The position numbers and the translations under genes are program-made. A stretch of DNA of 64,000 nucleotides from Steroidobacteraceae bacterium (GTDB taxonomy: Bacteria > Pseudomonadota > Gammaproteobacteria > Steroidobacterales > Steroidobacteraceae): positions 62,001 through 126,000 of the forward strand of contig JABAQU010000011.1 of the NCBI GenBank assembly GCA_019187185.1, written 5' to 3'. The notes beneath the pieces were generated by a model. It saw only the letters and a program-made list of their open reading frames with translations. It had not been told where the DNA came from and searched no databases. Shown here one piece after another: positions 7,751 through 16,597 of the stretch (the first letter of the stretch is position 1; every line of letters begins with the position of its first letter).

Positions 7751-9036
7751 AGCGCCGCCCGCAGCGCGTCGAGCCGCGGCTCGAGCGGCACGCTCGTGGA
7801 GGGCATCTCGTACAGGCGCGCCAGCGTATCGGGCACCGGCACGGGGCGGCCGATCAACGGCTCGACGATCTCGCGGAACTTGGCCGGATGCGCGGTCGCG
7901 ACGATGACCCACGGCCCGCGCGCCCTGCGCTCCGCACCCATGCGCGCCATCACTTCCGCCGCCGTCGCAGTGTGCGGGCACCAGATCGTGCCGTAGGCTG
8001 CGTGGTCTTCGGCGATGCGCCGGCGGATCGCGTCATCGTCGACGACTGCTGCCGAGACCGCCGCCTGCAGCCGGGTCCGTTCCGGAAAGAGCGCCAGCAT
8101 CCGTTCCATGTTGCTCGGGTCGCCGACATCCATTGCCGACGCGAGCGTAGCGATACTGCGGCGCGGCTGCCAGGGTTTGCCGTCGAGGTAGTCGGGCACG
8201 GCGCGGTTGGCATTGTGGGCGAGCACGATCTCGCCGATCGGCAGGCCGACATGGCGGGCCCAGACGCACGCGAGGGCGTTGCCCAGATTGCCGCTCGGAA
8301 TGACGAAGGACGGCGCCTCGCCGCCCGCGCGCGTGAGCGCGAGCGAGGTTGCGGCGTAGTACGCCGCCTGCGGCAACAGGCGCCCGAGGTTGATGCTGTT
8401 GGCCGACGACAGGTCGTAGCGCGCGCGCAGCGCCGGATCGACGAATGCGGCCTTCACGAGCCGCTGGCAGTCGTCGAAGCTGCCGCGCACCGCAAATGCC
8501 TGCACGTTGTCGCCCCAGCACGTCAACTGCTGCTCCTGTGTCGGCGACACGAGGCCCTTCGGGTAGAGGACCGCGACGCGCACGCCCGGCCGGCGATGGA
8601 AGGCGGCCGCCACCGCCCCACCCGTGTCGCCCGAGGTCGCGACCAGGATCTCGAGTGGCCGGGTTGCATTCGTGCGCAGCCGTGCCATCGAGGCAGCGAG
8701 GAAACGCGCCCCGAAATCCTTGAACGCCGCGGTCGGCCCGTGGAAGAGTTCGAGCACGGAATATCCGGCCCCCGCGAGCGGCACGATCGGCGCCGGAAAG
8801 GAGAACGCGTCGGCGGTGATGTCGCCGAGCGCGCCCGCCAGCGCATCGCCCGCCGCGAACGGCGCGATCAGTGCCCGGGCGATCTCGGCGAGCGACGTGC
8901 ACGCCGTGAAATCCGCCGGCGCGAAGCGCGGCCATTCGCACGGGACATACAGTCCGCCGTCGGGCGCCAGCCCGTCGAGCAAGGCCGTGGAGAACGGCAC
9001 GGCAGGGCTCCCGCCCCGGGTACTCGCGAATTGCAT
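7747..9036 (-). CDS. thrC: Threonine synthase
   Basis: This 429-residue PLP enzyme converts O-phosphohomoserine to L-threonine, the last step of the pathway. The Schiff-base lysine is K106 in HGPTAAFKDFG, and the phosphate-binding loop SGDTGGAVAAAF is present. ATG 9036 is chosen because the protein then begins MQFASTRGGSPAVPFSTALL, the normal family start; a longer frame to 9171 is only an antisense-like extension over thrB. It lies five bases after the thrB stop and is followed by the NERD-like gene with a four-base overlap. Confidence 0.95.
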   Translation of the reverse strand: MQFASTRGGSPAVPFSTALLDGLAPDGGLYVPCEWPRFAPADFTACTSLAEIARALIAPFAAGDALAGALGDITADAFSFPAPIVPLAGAGYSVLELFHGPTAAFKDFGARFLAASMARLRTNATRPLEILVATSGDTGGAVAAAFHRRPGVRVAVLYPKGLVSPTQEQQLTCWGDNVQAFAVRGSFDDCQRLVKAAFVDPALRARYDLSSANSINLGRLLPQAAYYAATSLALTRAGGEAPSFVIPSGNLGNALACVWARHVGLPIGEIVLAHNANRAVPDYLDGKPWQPRRSIATLASAMDVGDPSNMERMLALFPERTRLQAAVSAAVVDDDAIRRRIAEDHAAYGTIWCPHTATAAEVMARMGAERRARGPWVIVATAHPAKFREIVEPLIGRPVPVPDTLARLYEMPSTSVPLEPRLDALRAAL

Positions 9037-9041
9037 GGGGT

Positions 9042-9977
9042 TCAGGCGTCCTCGACGCGGGCGCCGCGGCTCGCGATCCCGAGGGTCCAGTGATCGGTTG
9101 CCACACCGCGCGACGCAAACGCCGCGACCATCGCCTCCTCCACGGCGAGCGCGCTGCCGGCGACGCTCCACGCGAACATCGTGGGTCCGGCGCCCGAGAT
9201 CGAGCAGCCGAGTGCGCCGGCCGCCATCGCTGCAGCCCGCACATCCTTGAATCCCGGGATGAGTGCGTGGCGCTGCGGCTCGATCACGACGTCCTCGAAC
9301 GAGGCGCGGATCAGGTCGAGGTCATTGGTGTAGCAGCCCGAAATGAAACCGGCGAGGTTGGCGGTCTGCCAGACGAAGTCCGCGAGCGCGACACTGCGGG
9401 CGAGGATCGCACGCGCCTCGCGCGTGCCGAGGAACATGTGCGGATGCACGATCACCGCACGAACGTCCGGCGGCACCGGGATCTGCTTGACGCGCGGATG
9501 GTCAATCCCGACGGTGAGCACGAGTCCGCCGAACAGCGACGGCGCGATGTTGTCGACGTGCAGCGAGCCGCTCGCAACCGCCTCGCCCTGCATCGCGAAC
9601 TTCAGCAACTCAAGCGGCGTGCAGGGCGTGTCGAGCACCGCGTTGGCCGCGACGACGGCGGCGACCGCCGACGCCGCCGAGCCCCCGAGCCCCGAACCGA
9701 GCGGAATGCCCTTGTCGATGCTCGCCTCGAGGCCGAACGGCAGCGCGAGCGCCTCGTGCATCGCGATCAGTGCCCGGCCCGCGGTATTGCCCGCCGCCTC
9801 GAGCGGCAGGTTCTCCGCAACGCCGGTGATCGCGCGGATCGTGACGCCCGGCGTCGCGGAACGGCACACGGTCACGCGATCACCGAGCGCCTCGACACTG
9901 AAGCCGAGAATGTCGAAGCCGATCGCGACGTTGCCGACCGATGCGGGCGCGAAGGCGGTGGCGCGCCGCGCCGTCAC
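9042..9977 (-). CDS. thrB: Homoserine kinase (GHMP family)
   Basis: This 311-residue GHMP kinase phosphorylates homoserine using ATP. The GHMP ATP loop IPLGSGLGGSAASAVAAV is clear, the N-terminal APASVGNVAIGFD matches motif 1, and the C-terminal SISGAGPTMFAW matches motif 3. The start is GTG 9977 within a GTGA overlap with the thrA stop. This is the E. coli-type ThrB, not the choline-kinase-like form found in Pseudomonas. Confidence 0.95.
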   Translation of the reverse strand: MTARRATAFAPASVGNVAIGFDILGFSVEALGDRVTVCRSATPGVTIRAITGVAENLPLEAAGNTAGRALIAMHEALALPFGLEASIDKGIPLGSGLGGSAASAVAAVVAANAVLDTPCTPLELLKFAMQGEAVASGSLHVDNIAPSLFGGLVLTVGIDHPRVKQIPVPPDVRAVIVHPHMFLGTREARAILARSVALADFVWQTANLAGFISGCYTNDLDLIRASFEDVVIEPQRHALIPGFKDVRAAAMAAGALGCSISGAGPTMFAWSVAGSALAVEEAMVAAFASRGVATDHWTLGIASRGARVEDA

Positions 9978-12460
9978 AACCGGGCCCCGAGATAGGCGGC
10001 GAGGCGCAGCAGGTCGGCGAACACGCCGCCGGCGGTCACCTCGGGCCCGGCGCCCGGGCCCTGGACGATCAGCGGATTGGCGCTGTAGCGGGCCGTCGCG
10101 AATCTCACGATGTTGTCGGTCAGTGCGATATTCGCGAACGCATGGTTCGCGTCGACCTCGACGACGCCCACGGTGGCCTCGCCGTCCGCCGTGAGGCGTC
10201 CGACGTAGCGCAGCACCTTGCCCCGCGCCTTCGCCGCGGCGAAACGCGCCTGCATCGCGGCGTCCTGCACCGGCAGTTCACGCAGGAACCCGTCGATCGA
10301 GCCGCGCTCCAGGCCCGCCGGCACGAGACTCTCGACACGCACGTCGCCGAGTTCGAGCGCGAGACCCATCTCGCGGCCGAGGATGATGAGCTTGCGCGCG
10401 ACGTCGGTGCCCGACAGGTCGTCGCGCGGATCGGGCTCGGTGTAGCCGCGCTGCTTCGCGTCGACGACGATCTGCGAGAAGGGCACGGTGCCGTCATAGA
10501 CATTGAACAGATACGCGAGCGTGCCCGAGAAAATGCCCTCGATGCACCTGACCTCATCGCCGGTGTCGCGCAGGTCGCGCAGCGTCTGCACGACGGGCAA
10601 TCCCGCGCCCACGGTCGTCTCGTAAAGGTAATGGGCGCCCGTCGCGCGGCGCACGCCCTGCAGCTCGCGGTAGTACGCGAGATCGCCACTGTTTGCCTTC
10701 TTGTTGGGCGTCACCACGTGGATGCCGGCCGCGAGCCAGTCGCGATAGCGTGCCGCCACTTCCGGGCTCGCACTGCAGTCGATGATGACCGTGTGCGGCA
10801 GGTAATCCACGCGCACATGCTCGACGAAGCGTGCGAGGTCGGCCGCCTGCGTGCCGGCCGCAAACTCCTCGCGCCATCGCCCGAGCGACACGCCCGTCTC
10901 CGACAGCAGCATCGACTTCGATGTCAGGATGCCGCGCACGCGCAGGTCGAGCTTGAGGTCGTGCAGGCGCGCCGCCTGCGTCGCGAGCTGGTCGAGCAGG
11001 ACACGCCCCACGGTGCCGGGGCCGATCACGCCGATCGACAGCGTGTGCGGCGACAGGTAGAAGCCGGCGTGCACGGCACGCAACGCCCGCGTGGCATCCT
11101 TGCCGTCGACCACCACCGATATGTTGCGCTCCGACGCGCCCTGCGCGATCGCCCGCACGTTGACGCCGCTCGCGCCGAGCGCATTGAACAGCTTGGCCGA
11201 CACGCCGGGCATGCCGGCCATGCCGTCGCCGACCACCGCGAGGATCGCCAGTTCGCGATCGATGTCGACGCTCTGGATCTGGCCGTCCGCCAGCTCGCGT
11301 GCAAACGCCTCGCGCACGGCCCGCACCGCGGGCTCCGCCTGCGCGCCGGGGACCGCGCAGCAGATCGAGTGCTCCGAACTGCCCTGGGAGATCAGGATCA
11401 CCGACACATTCGCTTCGCGCAGCGCGCCGAAGAGGCGGTGTGCGGTGCCCGGCACGCCGATCATGCCGGCGCCCTCGACATTGACGAGTGCCACCTGTTC
11501 GATGCTGGTGATGCCCTTGACCGGCATCCCCGACTGCGGCGCCTGGCAGATCAGCGTCCCGGGCTTGCCGGGCGCGAACGTGTTCCTGATCACGATCGGG
11601 ATGTTCCGCCTCACGGCGGGCGCCATCGTCTGCGGGTGGATCACCTTCGCGCCGAAGTACGCGAGTTCCATCGCCTCGTTGTACGACAGCGCATCGATCA
11701 CGCGCGCATCGGGCACCCGGCGCGGATCCGCCGACAGCACGCCGTCGACGTCGGTCCAGATCACGATCTCGGCGGCGTCGAGCAACGCGCCGAAAATGGA
11801 GGCCGAAAAGTCGCTGCCGTTGCGGCCGAGCGTCGTCTGCACGCCATGACGATCCGCGGCGATGAAGCCGGTGATGACCAGCGTGCGCGGTCCCGCAGCA
11901 GTGGCGAGCGGCGCGAGTTTCGCGGCCGACTCGGCCCACTGCACGGCCGGTCCGAGCGCGCCCCATTCGACGACCAGCACTTCGCGCGCGTCGACCCACT
12001 CGATGGCGCCAGCACGGCGACCGCGGTGGGCGAGGTATTCGCGAAAGAGCCGTGTCGACCAGATCTCGCCAAAGCCGACGATCAGGTCGCGCACCGCGCC
12101 CGACGCCGAGCGCGTGAGGCGCACGGTATTGAGTATGCCTTCGAGATCGTGGCAGTCGCGGTCGAAGCCCGAGAGCCACAACTTCGCGGCGCGCGCATCG
12201 AGGAGCGTCGTCGCGATCGCGGCGTGCCGTTCGCGCAGCGCATCGAGCGCGCGGCGCACTCCGTCCTGCTGCGACTCTGCGAGCCGCACCAGCTCGTAGA
12301 GCGCATCGGTGACGCCGCGGCAAGCCGACAGCACGATGGCAAGCCTTGGGTCGTCGGCGCTCTCGATGATCTGCGCGACGCGCTCGAAGCACGCAGCATC
12401 GGCGACGCTCGAGCCGCCGAACTTGTGGACGCGCCAGGCGGCCCGATCCGAACCGGTCAT
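9974..12460 (-). CDS. thrA: Bifunctional aspartokinase / homoserine dehydrogenase I
   Basis: This 828-residue fusion catalyses the first and third steps of threonine synthesis. The N-terminal aspartokinase begins VHKFGGSSVAD (residues 11-21). A central ACT regulatory region spans roughly 310-460. The NAD(P)-binding SIGVIGPGTVGRVL lies near 470, and the homoserine dehydrogenase part continues to the end. Feedback by threonine is known for this family through the ACT domains. It starts at ATG 12460, 26 bases after the expected start point of an extended -10 promoter. Gene order thrA-thrB-thrC is as in enteric bacteria, but I see no attenuator leader peptide. Confidence 0.95.
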   Translation of the reverse strand: MTGSDRAAWRVHKFGGSSVADAACFERVAQIIESADDPRLAIVLSACRGVTDALYELVRLAESQQDGVRRALDALRERHAAIATTLLDARAAKLWLSGFDRDCHDLEGILNTVRLTRSASGAVRDLIVGFGEIWSTRLFREYLAHRGRRAGAIEWVDAREVLVVEWGALGPAVQWAESAAKLAPLATAAGPRTLVITGFIAADRHGVQTTLGRNGSDFSASIFGALLDAAEIVIWTDVDGVLSADPRRVPDARVIDALSYNEAMELAYFGAKVIHPQTMAPAVRRNIPIVIRNTFAPGKPGTLICQAPQSGMPVKGITSIEQVALVNVEGAGMIGVPGTAHRLFGALREANVSVILISQGSSEHSICCAVPGAQAEPAVRAVREAFARELADGQIQSVDIDRELAILAVVGDGMAGMPGVSAKLFNALGASGVNVRAIAQGASERNISVVVDGKDATRALRAVHAGFYLSPHTLSIGVIGPGTVGRVLLDQLATQAARLHDLKLDLRVRGILTSKSMLLSETGVSLGRWREEFAAGTQAADLARFVEHVRVDYLPHTVIIDCSASPEVAARYRDWLAAGIHVVTPNKKANSGDLAYYRELQGVRRATGAHYLYETTVGAGLPVVQTLRDLRDTGDEVRCIEGIFSGTLAYLFNVYDGTVPFSQIVVDAKQRGYTEPDPRDDLSGTDVARKLIILGREMGLALELGDVRVESLVPAGLERGSIDGFLRELPVQDAAMQARFAAAKARGKVLRYVGRLTADGEATVGVVEVDANHAFANIALTDNIVRFATARYSANPLIVQGPGAGPEVTAGGVFADLLRLAAYLGARL

Positions 12461-12493
12461 GGAAACTCTCTGAAGGGGGGCAAAAACCTTGAA

Positions 12494-12502
12494 ATCCTAG
12501 CA
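12494..12502 (-). promoter_or_regulatory. Extended -10 promoter for the thr operon
   Basis: On the minus strand the bases read TGCTAGGAT, matching the extended -10 pattern TGnTAnnnT. Transcription would start near 12487, leaving a leader of about 26 bases before the thrA ATG at 12460. The whole divergent spacer to xdhC is only 55 bases, so there is no room for a classical attenuator. No good -35 is visible, as is usual for extended -10 promoters. Confidence 0.4.
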
Positions 12503-12515
12503 TAATGAACCGCAC

Positions 12516-13484
12516 GTGGACCACGAACTACACCGGCTGCTGCCCTTTTTCGCCGACGCACGCGCAGCCGCGGAACCACTCGCACTGGCGGTGGTATTGC
12601 ACACGGCGGGTTCGACCTACAGCAAGAACGGCGCGTGGATGCTGGCCGCGCGCGACGGCCGTTACGCCGGCCTCCTCTCGGGCGGCTGTCTCGAAGCCGA
12701 CCTGCGCGAGCATGCCGCGCGCGTCATCGACAGCGGCGTCGCCGCGATCGTCCACTACGATGCGCGCGGGCCCGACGATGCGCTCTTTGGCCTCGGCAGC
12801 GGCTGCGAGGGGGCGATGGACATCCTCGTCACGCGCATCGGCCCGGACAGCGGCTGGCAACCGCTCGTCGCAATCGAGCGTGCACTCGCGGCAGGCGAAC
12901 CCTGCGCATTCGGCATCGTCACGCGCGACGGCGCGGCGGGCCGGCCACTCGGCGCCATCGTTCCGGGAGCGGGTGAGGATGCCGACGTCTTCACCGTGTC
13001 CATGGCGCCGCCGCCGCACATTCTCCTCCTCGGCGGCGGTCCCGACGCGCGGCCCGTCGCGGAACTCGTGCGATTCCTGGGCTGGCGGCTGACGGTGGTC
13101 GACCATCGACCCGCGTACGCAGTCGCGAGCCGCTTCCCGGACGGCACGCGAGTCATCGGCTGCGCGGCGGATGAACTCGCGGCGCGCTACGATCTCGCGC
13201 GGATCGACGCTGCCGTCGTCATGAGCCATCACCTCGAGGCCGACCGCGCGTATCTCACCGCGCTCGCACCGACGACGGTGCCGTACGTCGGACTTCTCGG
13301 GCCGCAGTCGCGCCGCGAACGGCTGCTCGGCGCACTCGGTGGCCTCGCGCAACCGTTGACGCCGCGGCTGCGGGCGCCCGTCGGCCTCGACATCGGCGCG
13401 CACACCCCCTCGACGATCGCACTCGCCATCGTCGCCGAGATCCAGGCCGTGTTTTCCGGGCGCGACGGCGGAAGCTTTTCATAA
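12516..13484 (+). CDS. xdhC: XdhC-family molybdoenzyme maturation protein
   Basis: This 322-residue protein matches the XdhC/CoxI family, which binds molybdenum cofactor and helps insert its sulfurated form into xanthine-dehydrogenase-type hydroxylases. The conserved N-terminal cysteine motif LLSGGCLEADL is present, and the C-terminal Rossmann-type segment reads ILLLGGGPDARPVAEL. The start is GTG 12516; CATAAT at 12501-12506 could be its -10, leaving almost no leader. The TAA stop overlaps a palindrome upstream of the MFS gene. No molybdenum hydroxylase is in the window, but mocA lies 3 kb downstream on the same strand. Confidence 0.85.
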   Translation: MDHELHRLLPFFADARAAAEPLALAVVLHTAGSTYSKNGAWMLAARDGRYAGLLSGGCLEADLREHAARVIDSGVAAIVHYDARGPDDALFGLGSGCEGAMDILVTRIGPDSGWQPLVAIERALAAGEPCAFGIVTRDGAAGRPLGAIVPGAGEDADVFTVSMAPPPHILLLGGGPDARPVAELVRFLGWRLTVVDHRPAYAVASRFPDGTRVIGCAADELAARYDLARIDAAVVMSHHLEADRAYLTALAPTTVPYVGLLGPQSRRERLLGALGGLAQPLTPRLRAPVGLDIGAHTPSTIALAIVAEIQAVFSGRDGGSFS

Positions 13485-13503
13485 GGGATTACAATCGCTT
13501 ATG
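13480..13503. promoter_or_regulatory. 24-bp imperfect palindrome before the MFS gene, likely operator
   Basis: The outer arms are CATAAG and CTTATG, and 10 of 12 positions pair across the dyad. The site covers the xdhC stop codon and includes TACAAT (13490-13495), a good -10 match, 18 bases before the MFS start at 13514. A repressor bound here would block that promoter. The regulator is unknown. Confidence 0.45.
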
Positions 13504-13513
13504 AAATATTTCT

Positions 13514-14782
13514 ATGACTAAGTCTGGCCACGGCTGGTACGTCGTTGCCGTGCTCTCCCTCGCCAATGCCGTCTCGTTCGTCGACCGCCTGATCCTGTCG
13601 TTGCTCGTGACCCCGATCAAGGAGGAGCTGCAACTGTCGGATACGCAGATCGGTCTCCTGCAGGGACTCGCTTTCGCGCTCTTCTATTGCATCGCCGGCC
13701 TCGCGCTCGCACGGCTCGCCGACCGCACGAGCCGCAAGTGGGTGATCACGGCCGGCATCACGCTGTGGTGCGCGATGACTGCGCTTTCCGGTGCCGCACG
13801 GCACTACTGGCAGCTTTTTCTCTGCCGCTTCGGTGTCGGCGTCGGCGAGGGATCCCTGACGCCATCGGCACATTCGTTGATCGCCGCCCATTTTTCGCGT
13901 GAGCGACTGTCCCTCGCGCTCGGCGTATACGGCATCGGCATCACGGCGGGCATCGGCCTCGCGTGGCTCGGCGGCGGTGCCGCGATTCACTGGGTGGCTC
14001 GGCAGGGCATCGTCGATCTGCCGGGGCTGCCGCCGCTCGCGGGCTGGCGGCTCGTGTTCGTCGTGGTCGGTGCGCTAGGCCTGCCGGTGGCACTCCTCAC
14101 GCTCGCGGTACGCGAGCCGGCACGTCCTGCGCATGTTGCACAGGCTGGCGTGCGGGATGTCATCGCGCAGTATCGGCGGCAATGGCGTCGCTATGGCGGC
14201 GTCATGTTCGGCTATGGGGCCACCTCGATCACGATCTACGCCGTGATGACCTGGACGCCCACCTTCTACGTACGCCACTACGGCGCCGCGATCACGCAGG
14301 CGGCCACGGCACTCGGCCTCGCCGCGCTCGCCGGCGGACTCGCAGGTGGCTGGCTCGGTGGCACGCTGGCCGATCGCCTCGAGCAGCGGGGCGATGCGCA
14401 CGCGAAGATGCGCGTGCTCCACGGATGTGTCGTCGCCCTCGTGTTGCCCGCGGTCGTCGCGCCTTTCATGCCGACGATGACGGGCTCGGCCCTCGTGCTC
14501 GCGCTGACGTTCCTCTTCGGCGGCGCATGCACGGGTCCCGCCGCCGCCTTCGTGCAGTCGATCACGCCCGAGCCGATGCGTGCCCAGTTCGGCGCCATCT
14601 ACCTGCTCGCGCTGACGCTCGTCGGCGCAACGATCGGGCCGCTGCTGACGGGACTCTTCACCGATTATGTATTCCGTGACGAGGCCTCGCTCGGCAAGTC
14701 CCTCGCGGCGGTCAGCCTCGTGGGAAACCTGCTCGCGTTCTGGCTCGTCCGCCGCGCCTGGCGCACCGAGATGACCGCCTGA
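13514..14782 (+). CDS. Spinster-type MFS transporter
   Basis: This 422-residue protein has about twelve membrane spans. Its start (SLANAVSFVDRLILSLLVTPIKEEL) and the motif GLALARLADRTSRKWVI in the loop between spans 2 and 3 are typical of spinster-like major facilitator proteins. In environmental proteobacteria these often sit with aromatic or terpenoid degradation genes. Here a Rieske oxygenase gene follows after 80 bases, suggesting import of its substrate, but the substrate itself cannot be deduced. ATG 13514 has a weak ribosome site. Confidence 0.85.
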   Translation: MTKSGHGWYVVAVLSLANAVSFVDRLILSLLVTPIKEELQLSDTQIGLLQGLAFALFYCIAGLALARLADRTSRKWVITAGITLWCAMTALSGAARHYWQLFLCRFGVGVGEGSLTPSAHSLIAAHFSRERLSLALGVYGIGITAGIGLAWLGGGAAIHWVARQGIVDLPGLPPLAGWRLVFVVVGALGLPVALLTLAVREPARPAHVAQAGVRDVIAQYRRQWRRYGGVMFGYGATSITIYAVMTWTPTFYVRHYGAAITQAATALGLAALAGGLAGGWLGGTLADRLEQRGDAHAKMRVLHGCVVALVLPAVVAPFMPTMTGSALVLALTFLFGGACTGPAAAFVQSITPEPMRAQFGAIYLLALTLVGATIGPLLTGLFTDYVFRDEASLGKSLAAVSLVGNLLAFWLVRRAWRTEMTA

Positions 14783-14862
14783 CAAATCTTTGCAGCGCAG
14801 GAGATACCGCCCTGCGTGCGCCTTTGCTAAGGTTTTGCGGAAAGACCAGGCGAGGTTCGGTC

Positions 14863-16044
14863 ATGTTCATCAATTTCTGGTACCCCGTCATCCGCTCGGC
14901 CGATCTCGGCACGACCCCCCAGCGGGTGCGCATCCTCGCCCACGATTTCGTCGTCTTTCGCGACGCGGCGGGCAAGGCTGCAGTCCTGTCCGACACCTGC
15001 GTGCACCGCGGCGGGTCGCTGTCCGGCGGCAAGTGCATGGAAGACGGCACGGTGCGCTGCCCTTACCACGGCTGGCGCTTCGACCGCGACGGGCACTGCA
15101 CGCGCATTCCCTCGCTCGGCATCAATGCGAAAATCCCGGCGCGCGCCCGGGTCGATGCATACCCGGTCGAGGAGCGCTACGGCATCGTGCACGCGTTCCT
15201 CGGCGATCTGCCCGAGGCCGAGCGCCCGCCGATCCTCGAGATCTTCGAGGCGGGCGATCCCGCATGGCGCTCGACGGTCGTTTCATTCGATGTGCCCTAT
15301 CACTATGAACGCTCCATCGAAAACGGCCTCGATCCGGCCCACAACGAATACGTGCACACGACGCACGGCTTCCAGGGCGAGCGGGAGCAGACCTACAAGG
15401 TCGGCGATCTCGTGCCGGAACGCGTGACCGAGTGGGGCCCGGGTTTCCTGCACACCTACGACGCCCCGCCGCTCACCAAGTCGGTGCTGCGCTTCTCGCG
15501 CCGCAAGGGCGGCCAGATGCAGGCCGGCTCGGGCACCTGCGGCCCGAACCAGATGTGGACCTACATCCGCATCTCGCCCACGAAGGCGATGAACCAGTAC
15601 CTGTTCGAAGCGCCGATCGACGAAACGCACACGCGAGTGTTTCTCGTGAGTTACCGCAACATCGCGTTCTTCAGGAGCGGGCTCAAGGCAAAGCTCAACA
15701 ACTGGATGGACAGGAAGATCCACGAGCGCAACATGTTCGTCGCAGGCCAGGACATCGCGGTCGTGACCCAGGTGCAGCCGAAGCTCACGCCCCCGTCGAC
15801 CGCGCGCGAGCTGATGATGCCCGCGGACAAGGTGATTGCGCAGTATCGCGACAAGCTCGACGAATGGGAGCGCAAGGGCTGGCGCATCGACATGCCGCGC
15901 CTGAAGCGTGACCTCGAGCGCGGCAACGTGATCTATGCCATCCCCTCGCCCGGCCGGCGGGAGTCCCGCAGCTGGGTGCTCGAGGCGACGCCGCTCGTGC
16001 CGGCGACCGACCCCGGCAAAGTGTCGCAGCTCGCTGCCGTCTGA
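14863..16044 (+). CDS. Rieske non-heme iron oxygenase, alpha subunit
   Basis: This 393-residue protein has an N-terminal Rieske [2Fe-2S] domain with ligands C46, H48, C66 and H69 (TCVHRGG ... RCPYHGW). A catalytic domain follows with the mononuclear iron motif NxxDxxHxxxxH at N154, D157, H160 and H165. Such enzymes hydroxylate or demethylate aromatic or steroid-like compounds with electrons from a separate reductase. No reductase or ferredoxin gene is adjacent, so the electron donor is encoded elsewhere. ATG 14863 is chosen because the family start is MFINFWYPV; an upstream in-frame ATG at 14824 adds only 13 unconserved residues. Confidence 0.9.
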   Translation: MFINFWYPVIRSADLGTTPQRVRILAHDFVVFRDAAGKAAVLSDTCVHRGGSLSGGKCMEDGTVRCPYHGWRFDRDGHCTRIPSLGINAKIPARARVDAYPVEERYGIVHAFLGDLPEAERPPILEIFEAGDPAWRSTVVSFDVPYHYERSIENGLDPAHNEYVHTTHGFQGEREQTYKVGDLVPERVTEWGPGFLHTYDAPPLTKSVLRFSRRKGGQMQAGSGTCGPNQMWTYIRISPTKAMNQYLFEAPIDETHTRVFLVSYRNIAFFRSGLKAKLNNWMDRKIHERNMFVAGQDIAVVTQVQPKLTPPSTARELMMPADKVIAQYRDKLDEWERKGWRIDMPRLKRDLERGNVIYAIPSPGRRESRSWVLEATPLVPATDPGKVSQLAAV

Positions 16045-16097
16045 TCCCGCGCACCACGAGCCGCGCCGAGAACGCCGCGGGCTGCTAGAGTCCGCGC

Positions 16098-16589
16098 ATG
16101 GATGAACTGGCCCTGCTGCGCGACCAGGTCGCGACCGAGCGTCGGCACTTCGCCGCCGTGAAGGAAGCCTGCCGCGCCGCGCTGCGTGCGGGCGGCGACC
16201 GCGAGGCGCTCGCGGACACCTGCCGCGCCGCCATCGCCTATCTTGCTTACGGCGCACGCCGCATGCACGCGCAGGATCACGCGCATGTGCTCCTGTTGCG
16301 GCCGCGCATAGCGTCGGGCGACGCCGCGAATCACCGCGTGCTCGACGATCTCGCCTCGACGCTCGAGCGCGCGCGCGCCGCGCTGCTGGCACTCGAATCC
16401 GCGCCGGATCCGGTGGCGGGCGTGACTACCTACCTCGATTTCGTCGATGAAGTCCTCGGCCGGCGTCGGCACGGTCTCGAAGCGCTGTTCCAGGCGCACT
16501 ATTCCATCGACGACTGGCGCGCCACGTCGTTCGTCGACGCCGACAGCATCCTCGAGGAACGCGAGCGCTACGCGGCGTTTCGCGCCTGA
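16098..16589 (+). CDS. Unknown helical protein with hemerythrin-like His/Asp pattern
   Basis: This 163-residue soluble protein is almost entirely helical by composition. Histidines and acidic residues are spaced as in four-helix metal-binding bundles: H17, H57, H61, H63, H79 with D83 (HxxxD), E118, H125, E128, and H134 with D138 (HxxxD). I therefore suspect a divergent hemerythrin-like iron protein, but I do not recognise a named family. The gene lies 53 bases after the Rieske oxygenase and eight bases before mocA, so it is likely in the same transcript. Confidence 0.55.
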   Translation: MDELALLRDQVATERRHFAAVKEACRAALRAGGDREALADTCRAAIAYLAYGARRMHAQDHAHVLLLRPRIASGDAANHRVLDDLASTLERARAALLALESAPDPVAGVTTYLDFVDEVLGRRRHGLEALFQAHYSIDDWRATSFVDADSILEERERYAAFRA

Positions 16590-16597
16590 GCGCGCCG

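Noticed and set aside
12461-12515. A threonine-operon attenuator leader peptide
   Set aside because: The spacer is only 55 bases, shared with divergent xdhC, and contains no Thr/Ile-rich peptide or terminator hairpin.
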